In this document: one piece after another, positions 8,203-17,414 of the stretch | Position numbering within the stretch: the first letter of the stretch is position 1 | Layout of the letters: every line of letters begins with the position of its first letter | Origin: Catellatospora tritici | Lineage (GTDB): Bacteria > Actinomycetota > Actinomycetes > Mycobacteriales > Micromonosporaceae | Reading direction: 5' to 3' | Assembly: GCF_019083965.1 (NCBI RefSeq) | Contig: NZ_JAHRCY010000009.1 | Span: forward strand, 186,001 to 250,000 | Length of the DNA stretch: 64,000 nt | Program-made: the position numbers and the translations under genes | The notes under the pieces: generated by a model | What the model saw: the letters and a program-made list of their open reading frames with translations, nothing else | The model's database searches: none | What the model was told of the DNA's origin: nothing

Positions 8203-10413
8203 TCACACCCGGCTCGGGGTGTCCACCGCCGTGAACGTGTGGTCCGGGCCGAGCAGGTGCACCCGGCTGGTGGCCAGGTCGAAGTACATGCCGACAAGTT
8301 CCAACCGCCCGTCGGCGACCCGTTCCCACACCGCCGGGTAGGTGGCCAGGTGCTCCAGTTGCTGCACCACGTTGGTCTGGCAGAGCCGGGTCAGGTGGTC
8401 GGCATCGGACGGCGGGGCCGACTCGACCCGGGTCAGACTCGGCCGGGCATGCCGCAACCAACGGCCCAGGTGCGGCATCGGCGCCGGATGCGTCACCGGC
8501 CGCAGCAACGCGGCCAGCGCGCCGCAGCCGGAGTGGCCGCACACGGTGATGGTCCGCACCTGCAGCACGTTCAGCGCGAAGTCGACCGCCGCGCCGACGC
8601 TGGGATCGGCGTCGCCGTCCTCGGAGCGAGGCACCAGGTTGCCGACGTTGCGCACCACGAACAGGTCGCCGGGGCCGGTCGCGGTGATCAGGCTGGGCAC
8701 GACGCGTGAGTCCGAGCAGGTGAGGAAGAGCTGTGTCGGCTGCTGTCCGGTGCGGGCCAGGTCGGCCAGCAGCGGGGCGATGCGCCGGGCGGCGTGGTGG
8801 TGGAACATGCGCGCGCCGCGTACCAGCCGCTCCTTGGCACCGCCCGCCGATGCCGCGTCGGCCGCCGGGTCGGTCTCGGCCGAGTCGGGCGCGGCCGTAC
8901 GGTGGATGCGGGGCAGCCACCACGCGGTCGGGTGCAGCTTGCGGGCCGGGGGCCGCTGGCCGGTGACGGCGCCCGCGTACCAGTCGTGGTGCAGTTCGTG
9001 CACCTCGACGGTGCCGCCGCCGCGCTCGTGGCCGACCAGCCAGTCGTGCAGCGCGGTCACCGCCGCGTGGTCCATGAAGTCGGCGTTGAGCTCGACCGAC
9101 ACCACCGTCGCCGCAGGGATGCGGGCCAGTTCCCGGCTCAGCCGCGGCACCGCCAGGAACGTCACCGAGCCCTCGACCAGCACGTGCCAGCCCTGCCCGT
9201 CGAGGTAGGCACGCACCGTGGCGTGGGTGAGGCGCCACGCCGACAGCAGCAGCGCGCAGGCCATACCGATAAGGACGCCTTCGAACAGGCCCAGCACCAC
9301 GACCGACAGCAGGGTCAGCAGGTAGACCGGGGTCTCCCGGTGCTGGTGCACCTGCTGGGCGTGGGTGAGGTTGACCATCTGCACACCGGTGTAGACCAGC
9401 AGCGCCGCCAGGGCGGGCAGCGGGATCAGCTCGATCACCGGCACCGCCGCGACGACCAGCACCAGGATCCAGACGCCGTGCAGCACCGTGGACAGCCGCG
9501 AGCGGGCTCCGGCGCGTACGTTCGTCGAGGACCGGACGATCACCCCGGCCACCGGCAGGCCGCCCAGCGCCCCGGCGACCATGTTCGCCGCACCCTGCCC
9601 GCACAGCTCGCGGTCCAGATTGACCCGCGGGCCGGAGTGCATGCGGTCGACCGCGACCGCGCACAGCAGCGACTCGACGCTGGCCACCATCGCGATCGCG
9701 CCGACCGCGGCCAGCGCGGCGTGCAGCGGGCCGCCCGGCCACTGCGGCCCGGCCTCGAAGGACAGGATGTCGTCCGGTATCTCCACCCGCCGCACCGGCC
9801 AGCCGGTCACCACGGCGGTGGCCGTGCCGACCACGATCGCCGCCAGCGGCGCCGGAATCACCTTGGGCAGCGCCGGAACGTAGCGCCACAGCGCCAGGAC
9901 CACGAGCGTGAGCACCCCGATCAGTACGGCCGTGGTGTGGTTGTGCATCAGCTCGCGCGGCAGCGCCTTCAGGTTGGCCAGCGCCGAGGCCTGCGGCGCG
10001 TCGCCGAGCAGCACGTGCACCTGCGACAGGACGATCACGGCGCCGACCCCGGCGAGCATGCCGTGCACCACCGCCGGAGACACCGCCAGCGCGGCGCGGG
10101 CCACCCTCGACGCTCCGAGCAGCAGCTGGAGCAGACCCGCCGCGACGGTGATCGCGCACGCGCCGCGCCAGCCGAACGTGGCGACCGTCTGCGCCACGAT
10201 CAGGGTCAGCCCGGCCGCCGGGCCGCTGACCTGCACCACCGAGCCGCCGAGCACGCCCGCGACGATGCCACCGACGACCGCGCTGATCAGGCCCGCGATC
10301 ACCGGCGCCCCGGACGCCACCGCGATGCCCAGCGACAGCGGCAACGCGACCAGGACCACCACCAGAGAAGCGGGCAGATCAGCCCGCAACCGTTCCCGCC
10401 AGAACCCGTTCAT
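8203..10413 (-). CDS. SulP-family anion transporter fused to beta-carbonic anhydrase
   Basis: A 736-residue three-part protein. Residues about 1-400 form a SulP membrane domain with 10-12 hydrophobic segments (LPASLVVVLVALPLSLGIA near the start). Residues about 410-510 form a STAS-like cytoplasmic domain. Residues about 535-735 form a beta-carbonic anhydrase with zinc ligands Cys566 in CSDSR (with Asp568/Arg570), His627 and Cys630 in HSGCGA. The architecture suggests bicarbonate or another anion is transported and interconverted with CO2 at the inner membrane face. The ATG at 10413 follows a GGAGGGAAG stretch. A hairpin lies just upstream (10450-10477). Confidence 0.9.
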   Translation of the reverse strand: MNGFWRERLRADLPASLVVVLVALPLSLGIAVASGAPVIAGLISAVVGGIVAGVLGGSVVQVSGPAAGLTLIVAQTVATFGWRGACAITVAAGLLQLLLGASRVARAALAVSPAVVHGMLAGVGAVIVLSQVHVLLGDAPQASALANLKALPRELMHNHTTAVLIGVLTLVVLALWRYVPALPKVIPAPLAAIVVGTATAVVTGWPVRRVEIPDDILSFEAGPQWPGGPLHAALAAVGAIAMVASVESLLCAVAVDRMHSGPRVNLDRELCGQGAANMVAGALGGLPVAGVIVRSSTNVRAGARSRLSTVLHGVWILVLVVAAVPVIELIPLPALAALLVYTGVQMVNLTHAQQVHQHRETPVYLLTLLSVVVLGLFEGVLIGMACALLLSAWRLTHATVRAYLDGQGWHVLVEGSVTFLAVPRLSRELARIPAATVVSVELNADFMDHAAVTALHDWLVGHERGGGTVEVHELHHDWYAGAVTGQRPPARKLHPTAWWLPRIHRTAAPDSAETDPAADAASAGGAKERLVRGARMFHHHAARRIAPLLADLARTGQQPTQLFLTCSDSRVVPSLITATGPGDLFVVRNVGNLVPRSEDGDADPSVGAAVDFALNVLQVRTITVCGHSGCGALAALLRPVTHPAPMPHLGRWLRHARPSLTRVESAPPSDADHLTRLCQTNVVQQLEHLATYPAVWERVADGRLELVGMYFDLATSRVHLLGPDHTFTAVDTPSRV

Positions 10414-10449
10414 CCACCCATCACTTCCCTCCGTCGACACCCTGTCTCC

Positions 10450-10477
10450 GTTCTCAACGGCGCCAAGCTGTGAGAAC
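10450..10477. promoter_or_regulatory. 7-bp inverted repeat upstream of the SulP gene
   Basis: GTTCTCA (10450-10456) and TGAGAAC (10471-10477) are perfect complements across a 14-nt spacer, 37 nt before the SulP-carbonic anhydrase start and just past the end of the phosphotransferase gene. It could be an operator or a weak terminator. Confidence 0.35.
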
Positions 10478-10511
10478 GCTGATGCTGAGATCAACGAAAG
10501 GAGGGTGCGGG

Positions 10512-11387
10512 CTAGGAGCGCAGCAGGCTGTGCAGGTACGGCTCGAGCAGGTCAAGTGGGCCGGGTGGCGCATCGTTGTCGTACATGTCGAAGAAGGCGA
10601 GCAGGTCGGCGTGCGGGTCGTGCTCGTCCAGCATGGGCAGCAGGGCGTCGGCGGCGGTCTGCCCGTACGCGAGCAGCAGGTTGGCGCGCAGGTAGCCGAA
10701 GTCGTAGCCGGGGGTGCCACGGGAGGAGTTGGTCCAGTCGACGATGCCGGTCAGGCGGCCGTCGCGCCACAGCGTGTTGCCCGGATGGAAGTCACGATGC
10801 AGGAACACGCCCGGTGCGCCGGCTGGTGCCGGTCGGGCGGCCGCCGCGATGGCGTCGTGCCACAGTCGGGGCCTGGTGCTGGCGGGGGGCGGCGCGAGGC
10901 GGCTCAGGTCGGTGTACGGCTGCCAGTCCGGCAACCCGAAACCGGCCAGGGCATGCAGCACGTTGCCCGCCTCGACGAGCTGGCGCAGCAGGTCGGGCGT
11001 CAGTTCCTCGGCCCCGTCGGCGCGATGGGTGACGCTGTGCAGCATGACGCCGGGCAGCCATGTCATCAGCAGGGCGGGAAACTCGCACTCGGCCGCGCCC
11101 GGGTCGGCGTCGACCAGCCGGGGCACGGGCAGGCCGCTGCCCTCCAGCATGGTCAGGGCGCGCATCTCGTCGTACGCGGTGAAGACCGGTGGGTCGTCCG
11201 CCCAGCCCGGCCGCGACCACAGCCGCAGCACGTAGCTCGCCTCGGCGGTGTGCACGGCGCTGACGCTGCTGGCGATGCCGCCCTTGAGCGCGACGACGGC
11301 CGTCACCGGGCCGGGCAGCACGCGGGCGAGCCAGGCCAGGGTGGGTGCGCCGGGGGCGGGATGCTCGGGTGAGGTCGGGAACTCCAC
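10512..11387 (-). CDS. Aminoglycoside phosphotransferase/choline-kinase-like kinase
   Basis: 291 residues of the APH/HSK2 kinase fold. The catalytic loop HRDFHPGNTLW contains Asp199 and the metal-binding segment IVDWTNSSRG contains Asp217; the upstream GGIASSVSAVH resembles the nucleotide-binding loop. Family members phosphorylate aminoglycosides, macrolides, choline or other small alcohols, and the substrate here is unknown. Nothing next to it indicates an antibiotic cluster. Start GTG at 11387. Confidence 0.8.
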   Translation of the reverse strand: MEFPTSPEHPAPGAPTLAWLARVLPGPVTAVVALKGGIASSVSAVHTAEASYVLRLWSRPGWADDPPVFTAYDEMRALTMLEGSGLPVPRLVDADPGAAECEFPALLMTWLPGVMLHSVTHRADGAEELTPDLLRQLVEAGNVLHALAGFGLPDWQPYTDLSRLAPPPASTRPRLWHDAIAAAARPAPAGAPGVFLHRDFHPGNTLWRDGRLTGIVDWTNSSRGTPGYDFGYLRANLLLAYGQTAADALLPMLDEHDPHADLLAFFDMYDNDAPPGPLDLLEPYLHSLLRS

Positions 11388-11473
11388 CCGCCCATCGTCG
11401 CCGCCTGGGGTCGGCTGCCCCAGTGGGTTTCTGCGAAGATGTGCGCGACATCCCGTTCAGAGACGAGGTACGC

Positions 11474-12151
11474 ATGCCCCGGCTGCACCTGATCGGCAGT
11501 GCCCACGAGTACGGTGACGTGCACACCTACCGGTTCCGCCCGGAGGGTCGGCTGGACTTCCGCCCCGGCGAGTACGGTCACCTGTTCTTCCCGCAGCTGC
11601 TGCGCCGGTTCACCAAGCCGGTGCGGGAGATCTCGTTCGCCTCGGCGCCCGGCGACGACGAGGTGTGGTTCACCCTGGACCACTCGTCGAACTCGCCATT
11701 CCAGCAGCACTTCCGGGCACTGGCGCCGGGTGCGCCGATGCAGGTGTTCGGCATCGGCGGACATCTGCGGCTGCCTGACGACGCGGCCCGGCCGCTGGTG
11801 CTGGTCGGCGGCGGCATCGGCGTGACGCCGTTCCGGTCGATCCTGCGCCACCTGCGCGCCCACCAGCCGAGCACGCCCGTGGCGCTGGTGCACGCCGCCC
11901 GCGAGCACCACCTGTACGCGGCCGAGTTCGCGCAGATGCCGATCGCGTACCACCGCGTCGGCCGGGCCGAGCTCGCGGCGAAGTTGGCCGAGGTGGCCCT
12001 GATCGAACCGCCCGCCGCGTATCTGGTGGCCGGTTCGGACAGCTTCGTTGCCGCCGCCGCCGAGCAGTTGCGCATCGCCGCCGTCCCCGACGACGCCATC
12101 CAGACCGACACCTTCAAGGGCCTGCACGACCTCGACACCGTCGCCGCCTGA
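11474..12151 (+). CDS. Ferredoxin-NADP reductase-like flavoprotein
   Basis: 225 residues with a flavin-binding barrel (VHTYRFRPEGRLDFRPGEYGHLFF) and a nucleotide-binding domain (LVLVGGGIGVTPFRSILRH), ending in an acidic tail. It lacks a globin or iron-sulfur domain and so must transfer electrons to or from a separate partner. The ATG at 11474 has GACGAGG 7 nt upstream; a GTG further upstream is in frame. It is divergent from the kinase and convergent with the aldehyde dehydrogenase. Confidence 0.78.
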   Translation: MPRLHLIGSAHEYGDVHTYRFRPEGRLDFRPGEYGHLFFPQLLRRFTKPVREISFASAPGDDEVWFTLDHSSNSPFQQHFRALAPGAPMQVFGIGGHLRLPDDAARPLVLVGGGIGVTPFRSILRHLRAHQPSTPVALVHAAREHHLYAAEFAQMPIAYHRVGRAELAAKLAEVALIEPPAAYLVAGSDSFVAAAAEQLRIAAVPDDAIQTDTFKGLHDLDTVAA

Positions 12152-12225
12152 CCCCGCCGCCAGCCTCACCGCGCCGCCCGCCTGGCGACGCCGCCCGACC
12201 GACGGCGCCGCCCGCCTGACGGCGT

Positions 12226-12277
12226 TAGGAAGGGGCCCTTCTACATCAGATAACGATAAGAAGGGGCCCTTCCTTAT
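12226..12277. terminator. Bidirectional AAGGGGCCCTT terminator, copy 1
   Basis: TTAGGAAGGGGCCCTTCT (from 12226) pairs with AAGAAGGGGCCCTTCCTTA (ending at 12276), with a short AT-rich loop, and T-rich flanks occur on both sides. It lies exactly between two convergent stops (12151 and 12281). A near-identical element occurs at 57889-57940. Confidence 0.8.
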
Positions 12278-12280
12278 CTC

Positions 12281-13813
12281 TCAGAGGCGGAAGGTGAGGT
12301 CGGGGGTGATGGTGGCGACGTCCATCTGGGCTTTCTGGAGGCGGCCGGAGTAGTCCCAGTTCATCGACTGCCAGCGGGTGAACTGGTCCAGCACCCACAT
12401 GCCGGACTGGCGGCTGCCGTTGCCGGAGCGGCCGTTGCCGCCGAACGGCAGGTGCGCCTCGGCGCCGGAGGTGGAGTTGTTGACGCTGACCATGCCCGCG
12501 CCGATGCCGCGCCGGAACGCGAACGCCTTGCCCGGGTCGGTGGTGTAGATCGCGCTGGACAGGCCGTACCCGGGGGCGTTGGCCAGCTCGATCGCCTCGT
12601 CGAGGCTGCGGTAGGTGGTGACGCCGACGATCGGGCCGAACGTCTCCTCGTCGAAGATCGCGTCGCCGGGGCGTACGCCGTCAACGACGGCAGGGTGGTA
12701 GAAGAGCCCGCGCTCGGGGTCGCCGACGAACCCGGGGCGCGGGTTGGTGGCGGTGACGCGCCCGGTCGGGCCGAGGACGCGCTGGGTGTCGGTGATCGAC
12801 TTGAGGTGGCCCTCGTAGGAGGTCGCGAAGCGCTCGTCGAGCAGCGGGCCGTACAGCACGTCGCGGGTCGGGTCGCCGATCGCGGCGGCGTCGACGGCCG
12901 CGGTGAACCGGCGCAGGAACTCGGCGTGCACCGACTCGTGCACGATCGCGGTGCCCAGCGAGGTGCAGCGCTGCCCGGCGGTGCCGAACCCGGCGAACAG
13001 CGCGCCTTCGACGGCCAGGTCCAGGTCGGCGTCCTCGGTGACGACCATCGGGTTCTTGCCGCCCAGCTCCAGGCAGGGCGTCTGCAGGTGGCGGCCGCAC
13101 AGCTCGCCGATGGCCCGGCCGACCTCGGTGGAGCCGGTGAAGCCGACCTTCTGCACCAGGCCCTGCTCCAGTGAGGTGCGCAGTCCGGCGAAGGTCTGCG
13201 GGCCGTCGGCGTGCACGATGTTGAGGACGCCTGCGGGCAGGCCCGCGCGGGCGAACAGCTGGTAGAGCGCGTCGGCGCTGGCGGCGGCGTACACGGCGGG
13301 CTTCCAGACGACCGTGTTGCCGCACAGCAGCGCGGGCACCAGATACCAGGACGGTACGGCGACCGGGAAGTTGCCCGCCGTGATGATCATCGCGGTGCCG
13401 ACCGGCTCGCGGAAGGTGAACAGCTGCTTGTCGGGCATCTCCGACGGCACGGTCTGGCCGTAGAGGCGGCGGCCCTCGCCGAGGAAGAAGCGGCAGGTGT
13501 CCACGATCTCCTGGACCTCGCCGCGCGCCTCGGCCAGCGGCTTGCCGATCTCGCGGGTGACCAGGCGCGCCAGCGCTTCGGCGTTCGCCTCGACCAGGGC
13601 GCCGACGCTGGCGACGACCTGTCCGCGTACCGGTGCGGGCACGTCGGCCCAGGCCCGCTGGGCCGCGTGCGCCGCCCGCGCGGCCGCGACCACCTCGGCG
13701 GGCTCGCCCAACCCGACCTGCGCGACGACGTCGGCGAGATCCGCCGGGTTGCGGCTGTCCACGACACGCGCGGTGGCGTCGGCCGGGGCACCGCCGATGA
13801 TCGAACGAAGCAT
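12281..13813 (-). CDS. NAD(P)-dependent aldehyde dehydrogenase
   Basis: A 510-residue protein of the normal family length. It has the cofactor-binding region GNTVVWKPA, the catalytic Glu segment CLELGGKNP, catalytic Cys283 in GQRCTS and the late motif EETFGPIVGV. The C-terminal tail (DQFTRWQSMNWDYSGRLQKA) is distinctive but I cannot tie it to a substrate. The ATG at 13813 yields a natural N-terminus; longer in-frame extensions run into the divergent VOC gene. Confidence 0.9.
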   Translation of the reverse strand: MLRSIIGGAPADATARVVDSRNPADLADVVAQVGLGEPAEVVAAARAAHAAQRAWADVPAPVRGQVVASVGALVEANAEALARLVTREIGKPLAEARGEVQEIVDTCRFFLGEGRRLYGQTVPSEMPDKQLFTFREPVGTAMIITAGNFPVAVPSWYLVPALLCGNTVVWKPAVYAAASADALYQLFARAGLPAGVLNIVHADGPQTFAGLRTSLEQGLVQKVGFTGSTEVGRAIGELCGRHLQTPCLELGGKNPMVVTEDADLDLAVEGALFAGFGTAGQRCTSLGTAIVHESVHAEFLRRFTAAVDAAAIGDPTRDVLYGPLLDERFATSYEGHLKSITDTQRVLGPTGRVTATNPRPGFVGDPERGLFYHPAVVDGVRPGDAIFDEETFGPIVGVTTYRSLDEAIELANAPGYGLSSAIYTTDPGKAFAFRRGIGAGMVSVNNSTSGAEAHLPFGGNGRSGNGSRQSGMWVLDQFTRWQSMNWDYSGRLQKAQMDVATITPDLTFRL

Positions 13814-13906
13814 GCCAGCATCATGCTCCCGCCACGACGCCGCGTCGAGCACCCGCGAAGATCCAGAATGCCTGGATTTCCGTATACCTTCTGGCACACT
13901 GTCCGA

Positions 13907-14275
13907 ATGCAGCGAGTGACGGGTATCGGTGGCGTGTTCCTGCGCGCCCGCGACGCCGACGCCATGCGGAACTGGTACCGCGACCACCTGGGCATCGACG
14001 TCTCCGCGTGGGGCGGCCACAAGTTCTTCTGGCAGGCGGGCGGCTCCACCACCTGGTCGGTGTTCGAAGCCGACAGCGACTACTTCGGCAGCACCGAGCA
14101 GCCGTTCATGCTCAACTTCCGCGTCGACGACCTCGGCGCGATGCTGGCGCAGCTGCGCGCCGCCGGGGTCAAGGTCGTCGACGAGGTCGAGGACGGCGAG
14201 TTCGGACGGTTCGGCTGGGCGTACGACGTCGAGGGCAACCGCATCGAGCTGTGGCAGCCCCCGCTCGGTCAGTGA
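13907..14275 (+). CDS. VOC-family (glyoxalase-like) protein
   Basis: 122 residues in two beta-alpha-beta-beta-beta modules typical of the vicinal oxygen chelate fold (GGVFLRARDADAMRNWYRDHLGID in the first, FRVDDLGAMLAQLRAAGV and ending DVEGNRIELWQPP in the second). Family members include glyoxalases, dioxygenases and resistance proteins. The C-terminal Glu in IELW is a usual metal ligand. It is divergent from the aldehyde dehydrogenase and its stop lies next to the start of the next gene. Confidence 0.8.
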   Translation: MQRVTGIGGVFLRARDADAMRNWYRDHLGIDVSAWGGHKFFWQAGGSTTWSVFEADSDYFGSTEQPFMLNFRVDDLGAMLAQLRAAGVKVVDEVEDGEFGRFGWAYDVEGNRIELWQPPLGQ

Positions 14276-14283
14276 TCCGGACG

Positions 14284-14922
14284 ATGAAGCGGTTCCTGAC
14301 CCGCAAGCGGACCTGGCCCGACGGCTTCAGCCTGCTGCACGTCTACCTGCTGCCCGACCTGGATCACGACCTGGACCTGGCGCGGCTGGTCGACGACTGC
14401 GGTCAGGTGCTGTCCGCGTACGACTTCATCAAGCCCGTGCCGACACCCTGGCTGCACGCCACCGTCGCCCCGGTGATGGGCGTGCCCGCCGCCACCGTCG
14501 ACGCAGCCACCCGGGCCGAGTTCGCCGCCCGCCTGCGCGTCGCCCTCGGCGGCCTGCCCGCGTTCACGTTGAGCGCCGGGTCACCGCTGGCCGGGTCGAC
14601 CACGGTCGGACTCGACCTCGACGGCGACCTGCCCGGCCAGCCCCTGCACACCGTGTACACGCTGACCCGCAAGGTCATCGGCGAGCTGTTCGGCCCCGGC
14701 GCACTGGCGTACGACGCCATGCCCGGCCACGTGACCCTGGCCTACGCCACCGGCAGCGGCGACTCCGGCGAGGTGCAGTCCACGCTGCGCACCCGCGTGC
14801 GGCCCAGCCACGCGCCGATGACCGTCCGGCAGGTGCACCTCGTGGACGTGACGCAGCATCGTGGCGACCTCGTGTACTACAGCTGGCGCGTGCTCGACCG
14901 CATACCGCTGCTCGCACCGTAG
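14284..14922 (+). CDS. 2H phosphoesterase / 2'-5' RNA ligase-like protein
   Basis: 212 residues with the two H-x-T/S-x signatures of the superfamily: LHATVAP and GHVTLAYA. Members include RNA ligase/cyclic phosphodiesterases acting on 2',3'-cyclic phosphates. An in-frame GTG at 14272 overlaps the VOC stop as GTGA and would couple the two genes; the ATG at 14284 was kept as the conservative start. Confidence 0.75.
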   Translation: MKRFLTRKRTWPDGFSLLHVYLLPDLDHDLDLARLVDDCGQVLSAYDFIKPVPTPWLHATVAPVMGVPAATVDAATRAEFAARLRVALGGLPAFTLSAGSPLAGSTTVGLDLDGDLPGQPLHTVYTLTRKVIGELFGPGALAYDAMPGHVTLAYATGSGDSGEVQSTLRTRVRPSHAPMTVRQVHLVDVTQHRGDLVYYSWRVLDRIPLLAP

Positions 14923-14939
14923 CGTGCGATCATCGGCGC

Positions 14940-15368
14940 ATGAGCGAGCAGTGGCGCACGGTCGAGGACATCAACGCGGCCCGCAGGCAGCGCGAAGACG
15001 CCATCCCCGGGTACGAGCCGCCGGCCGCGTTCGGCCTCGGGCAGCTCGTCGGTGACCGGGTCGAGTTCGCGCACGTCAACGTCGGCTCGGGCCTGCTGCC
15101 CGCGGTGGTCGTCGCGGCCCTGTGCGGGCATGTCGCCGGCAGCGCGTCGCACCAGCTCACCCCGGCACAGCTCGACGCGGCGCTGGCCGAACTCGCCCCC
15201 GCCGAGGCCTGCACCGACCTGCCGCACCACAACCTGTGGGGCTGGCGGAAGCTACGCGACACGCTGTCCGACGGCGACCGGCTCGTCGCGGTGTACGCCG
15301 ACGACCTGTCCGCGAGCAGCGACGACCCGCACGTGGCCGCCCTGCTGGCGCACGCGGCCGAGCGCTGA
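14940..15368 (+). CDS. Hypothetical protein
   Basis: 142 residues, acidic, without signal peptide or membrane segments. Features are VEDINAARRQREDAIPGYEPP near the start and a helical middle with LPHHNLWGWRKLRD. I do not recognise the family. It follows the 2H phosphoesterase by 17 nt in the same direction and converges tail-to-tail with the SRPBCC gene, one nucleotide apart. Confidence 0.6.
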   Translation: MSEQWRTVEDINAARRQREDAIPGYEPPAAFGLGQLVGDRVEFAHVNVGSGLLPAVVVAALCGHVAGSASHQLTPAQLDAALAELAPAEACTDLPHHNLWGWRKLRDTLSDGDRLVAVYADDLSASSDDPHVAALLAHAAER

Positions 15369-15369
15369 C

Positions 15370-15828
15370 TCAGGAACGCGCCATCCGGCGGGCCAGCTCG
15401 GCGGCGCGAAACAGCTGCACCGAGCGGGCCTGGCCGGTGACGAAACCCTTCAGCGGGGCGGGCATCGACAGGTCCAGCCGCTCCAGGATGCGGGTGCCGT
15501 CGCCGTCGGGAACCAGCTCGACCGTGGACTCCAGCCGCACGCCGCCGGGGCTCTTCACGCTCTGGGCCAGCTTCGACTGGTCGGGCAGCGTACGCATGCG
15601 GACCTTGATGGGGTTGTCCCAGCGCAGCTTCTTGAGGAACTTGAAGCGCTCGACGGCGATGTAGTCGAGGACCGGGCGGTCGCGTTCGTCGACGGCCATC
15701 TTCACGTCGCGGACGGTCACCACCAGCGGGGACAACCCGATATAGCTGTTGGGGTCGGCCAGGTGCCGGAACACGTCGTCCAGCGCCGCGTCGACCCGCC
15801 ATTCATGCTCCAGCACCGCCTTGGCCAC
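15370..15828 (-). CDS. SRPBCC-family (polyketide cyclase/START-like) protein
   Basis: About 152 residues with the helix-grip layout: EHEWRVDAALDDVFRHLADP at the N-terminus, curved strands through GVRLESTVELVPDGDGTRI, and a C-terminal helix. The family binds hydrophobic ligands; the function is unspecified. The start is uncertain among several GTG codons (15864, 15861, 15828), and I chose the one directly before the conserved AKAVLEHEW segment. Confidence 0.65.
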   Translation of the reverse strand: MAKAVLEHEWRVDAALDDVFRHLADPNSYIGLSPLVVTVRDVKMAVDERDRPVLDYIAVERFKFLKKLRWDNPIKVRMRTLPDQSKLAQSVKSPGGVRLESTVELVPDGDGTRILERLDLSMPAPLKGFVTGQARSVQLFRAAELARRMARS

Positions 15829-15937
15829 GTGCCCAGCGTAGGCCCCCGCGGTCCATACCACCACCTGTCACCGCCCGGCCCGCCGCCCGCCCGCCGCCCG
15901 CCGCCCGCCGCCTGCCCGCGTCGCGCACATGATCAGC

Positions 15938-15999
15938 TGCAGTTTCGGGGAATGTGCTGGAATTCGGGCCAAGATTCGTGCAGTTTCCCCGAAACTGCA
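15938..15999. repeat. Paired-hairpin intergenic repeat, copy 2
   Basis: It shares the left unit TGCAGTTTCGGGGAA, the core GGCCAAGATTC and the perfectly conserved right unit (15979-15999) with the element at 3339-3400. The left unit has diverged (AATGTGCT instead of AAACTGCA). It lies in the gap between two minus-strand genes; I see no gene in 15865-16057. Confidence 0.75.
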
Positions 16000-16057
16000 T
16001 GTCGGACATACCGGCAGGGCCGTGTGCATGGCGGCCCTGCCGAACGGCGGTGTGGCT

Positions 16058-16915
16058 CTACCAGGGCACGCCCTTGCCCTTGGTGCCCTTGGCCGAGCCG
16101 GTCATGTTCTTGGGCCAGAAGTAGACGAAGCAGCGCACGTCACGTCGCTTCGACCAGTCGCTCTCACCACGCATCACATCGCCGTAGTAATACAGCTTGG
16201 ACGACGACTTCGACACCCCGACATACGCGGCGACCACCGCCGCGCAGCTGTTGTGGACCGGCTTCCAGGTCGCCTCGTCGGCCGGGTACTTGGTGCCGAC
16301 CGGCATGACCACCGCGCCCGCGTACTCGGCCTGGTGTGCCGTGGAGCAGGCGACGTCGTGGATGTCGACGATCTCGTTGTTGGCCTCGGTCATGGTCTGG
16401 CAGGTGTACCGCAGCTTCGCCGGGATCTTGCCCGACATGTCCTGGTCGGTGGAGGCCGGGGAGCCGAGGGCGTGGTACGGGATCAGGTCGCACTCCCACC
16501 AGCGCGGGCCGTCGGACGAGTTGGCGGACTTGTCGTGGACGACCTGGATTTCGAGCTTGCCGTTGCGCCAGTCCTCACCGAGGAACTTGCGCGCCATCTT
16601 GTCGCATTCGAGGTAGGCCTTGTCGACGTCCTCGACGCTCACGATGCCCGACCCCAGCGTGCCGACTCCGGCGATCTGCAGGTCGTGGGACTCGGTACAG
16701 GCGACGACCTTGTCGGCCTCCCGGTCCTGGGCGACCTTCTCGATGTCGCCGCCGATGACGTTCAGGCAGTTGCCCACCTTCGGCTCGTACGCCGCGGCGG
16801 CCGAAGGGCTCGGGCTGCCATCGGCCTGGTTGTCGCCTGGCGCCGAGGGCGACGAACACCCGGCTGCGAACATGAGGGCGGCGCCCGCGATCAGTGCGAG
16901 ACGTCTATATGTCAC
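16058..16915 (-). CDS. Lipoprotein with septum-formation-type repeats
   Basis: 285 residues with a lipoprotein signal (lipobox AAGC, Cys20), a Ser/Pro-rich linker, and two similar modules built around paired cysteines: VGNCLNVI with VVACTESHDLQ, and ACSTAHQAEYAGAV. This matches the actinobacterial septum formation-related family. It would be anchored to the outer face of the membrane. The GTG start at 16915 has GGGGAGAG at good spacing. Role inferred from the family only. Confidence 0.72.
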   Translation of the reverse strand: MTYRRLALIAGAALMFAAGCSSPSAPGDNQADGSPSPSAAAAYEPKVGNCLNVIGGDIEKVAQDREADKVVACTESHDLQIAGVGTLGSGIVSVEDVDKAYLECDKMARKFLGEDWRNGKLEIQVVHDKSANSSDGPRWWECDLIPYHALGSPASTDQDMSGKIPAKLRYTCQTMTEANNEIVDIHDVACSTAHQAEYAGAVVMPVGTKYPADEATWKPVHNSCAAVVAAYVGVSKSSSKLYYYGDVMRGESDWSKRRDVRCFVYFWPKNMTGSAKGTKGKGVPW

Positions 16916-17087
16916 GGTTCTCTCCCCGTTTCGGATTCCGCGACCCTACGGGGAAGATCACCAATGAAGATCGTCCGACCGGGCACACCTGGCCCGGCCA
17001 CCGGGCTCGGAAACTCGACCGGGCACGATGGACGATCCGGTTGAGCCGCAGCCCAGTGGCCGTGGCGACCACCGTGATCGCGCCCCC

Positions 17088-17234
17088 TCAGCCTTGGGCA
17101 CCGCGGCCGTTCGGCACGGACACCGAGAAGCCGTCATCGAAGGCCGCCTGGGCCGGGCCGGCGAATCCGACCGTGCTGACGGCCACAGCCAGCGCACTGG
17201 CCGCCACCACCGCCCGCTTTCGTGAATTGGCCAT
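17088..17234 (-). CDS. Small secreted peptide
   Basis: 48 residues: MANSRKRAVV, a hydrophobic run, then PAQA cleavage near residue 30, leaving a short mature peptide of about 18 residues (AFDDGFSVSVPNGRGAQG). It is too short for a known family and might be the N-terminus of a longer gene broken by a frameshift, because another frame stays open downstream. A second copy of its start region lies beyond the LysE gene near 18106-18150. Confidence 0.4.
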   Translation of the reverse strand: MANSRKRAVVAASALAVAVSTVGFAGPAQAAFDDGFSVSVPNGRGAQG

Positions 17235-17414
17235 GGCCCGGAGCCTGGATACGGAGCACCCAGCCGACATCCGGTCGCGATTGGACATCGACCACAACCG
17301 CTGCCGTAGACGGTTGTCATCCCACCACGGGCACCGACCGAGGAACCCGATGTCCGGCCACGTCCTGGTGATTGGCCTTCGACACGCGCTCCCCCTCGCT
17401 GACAGGATCGCACC

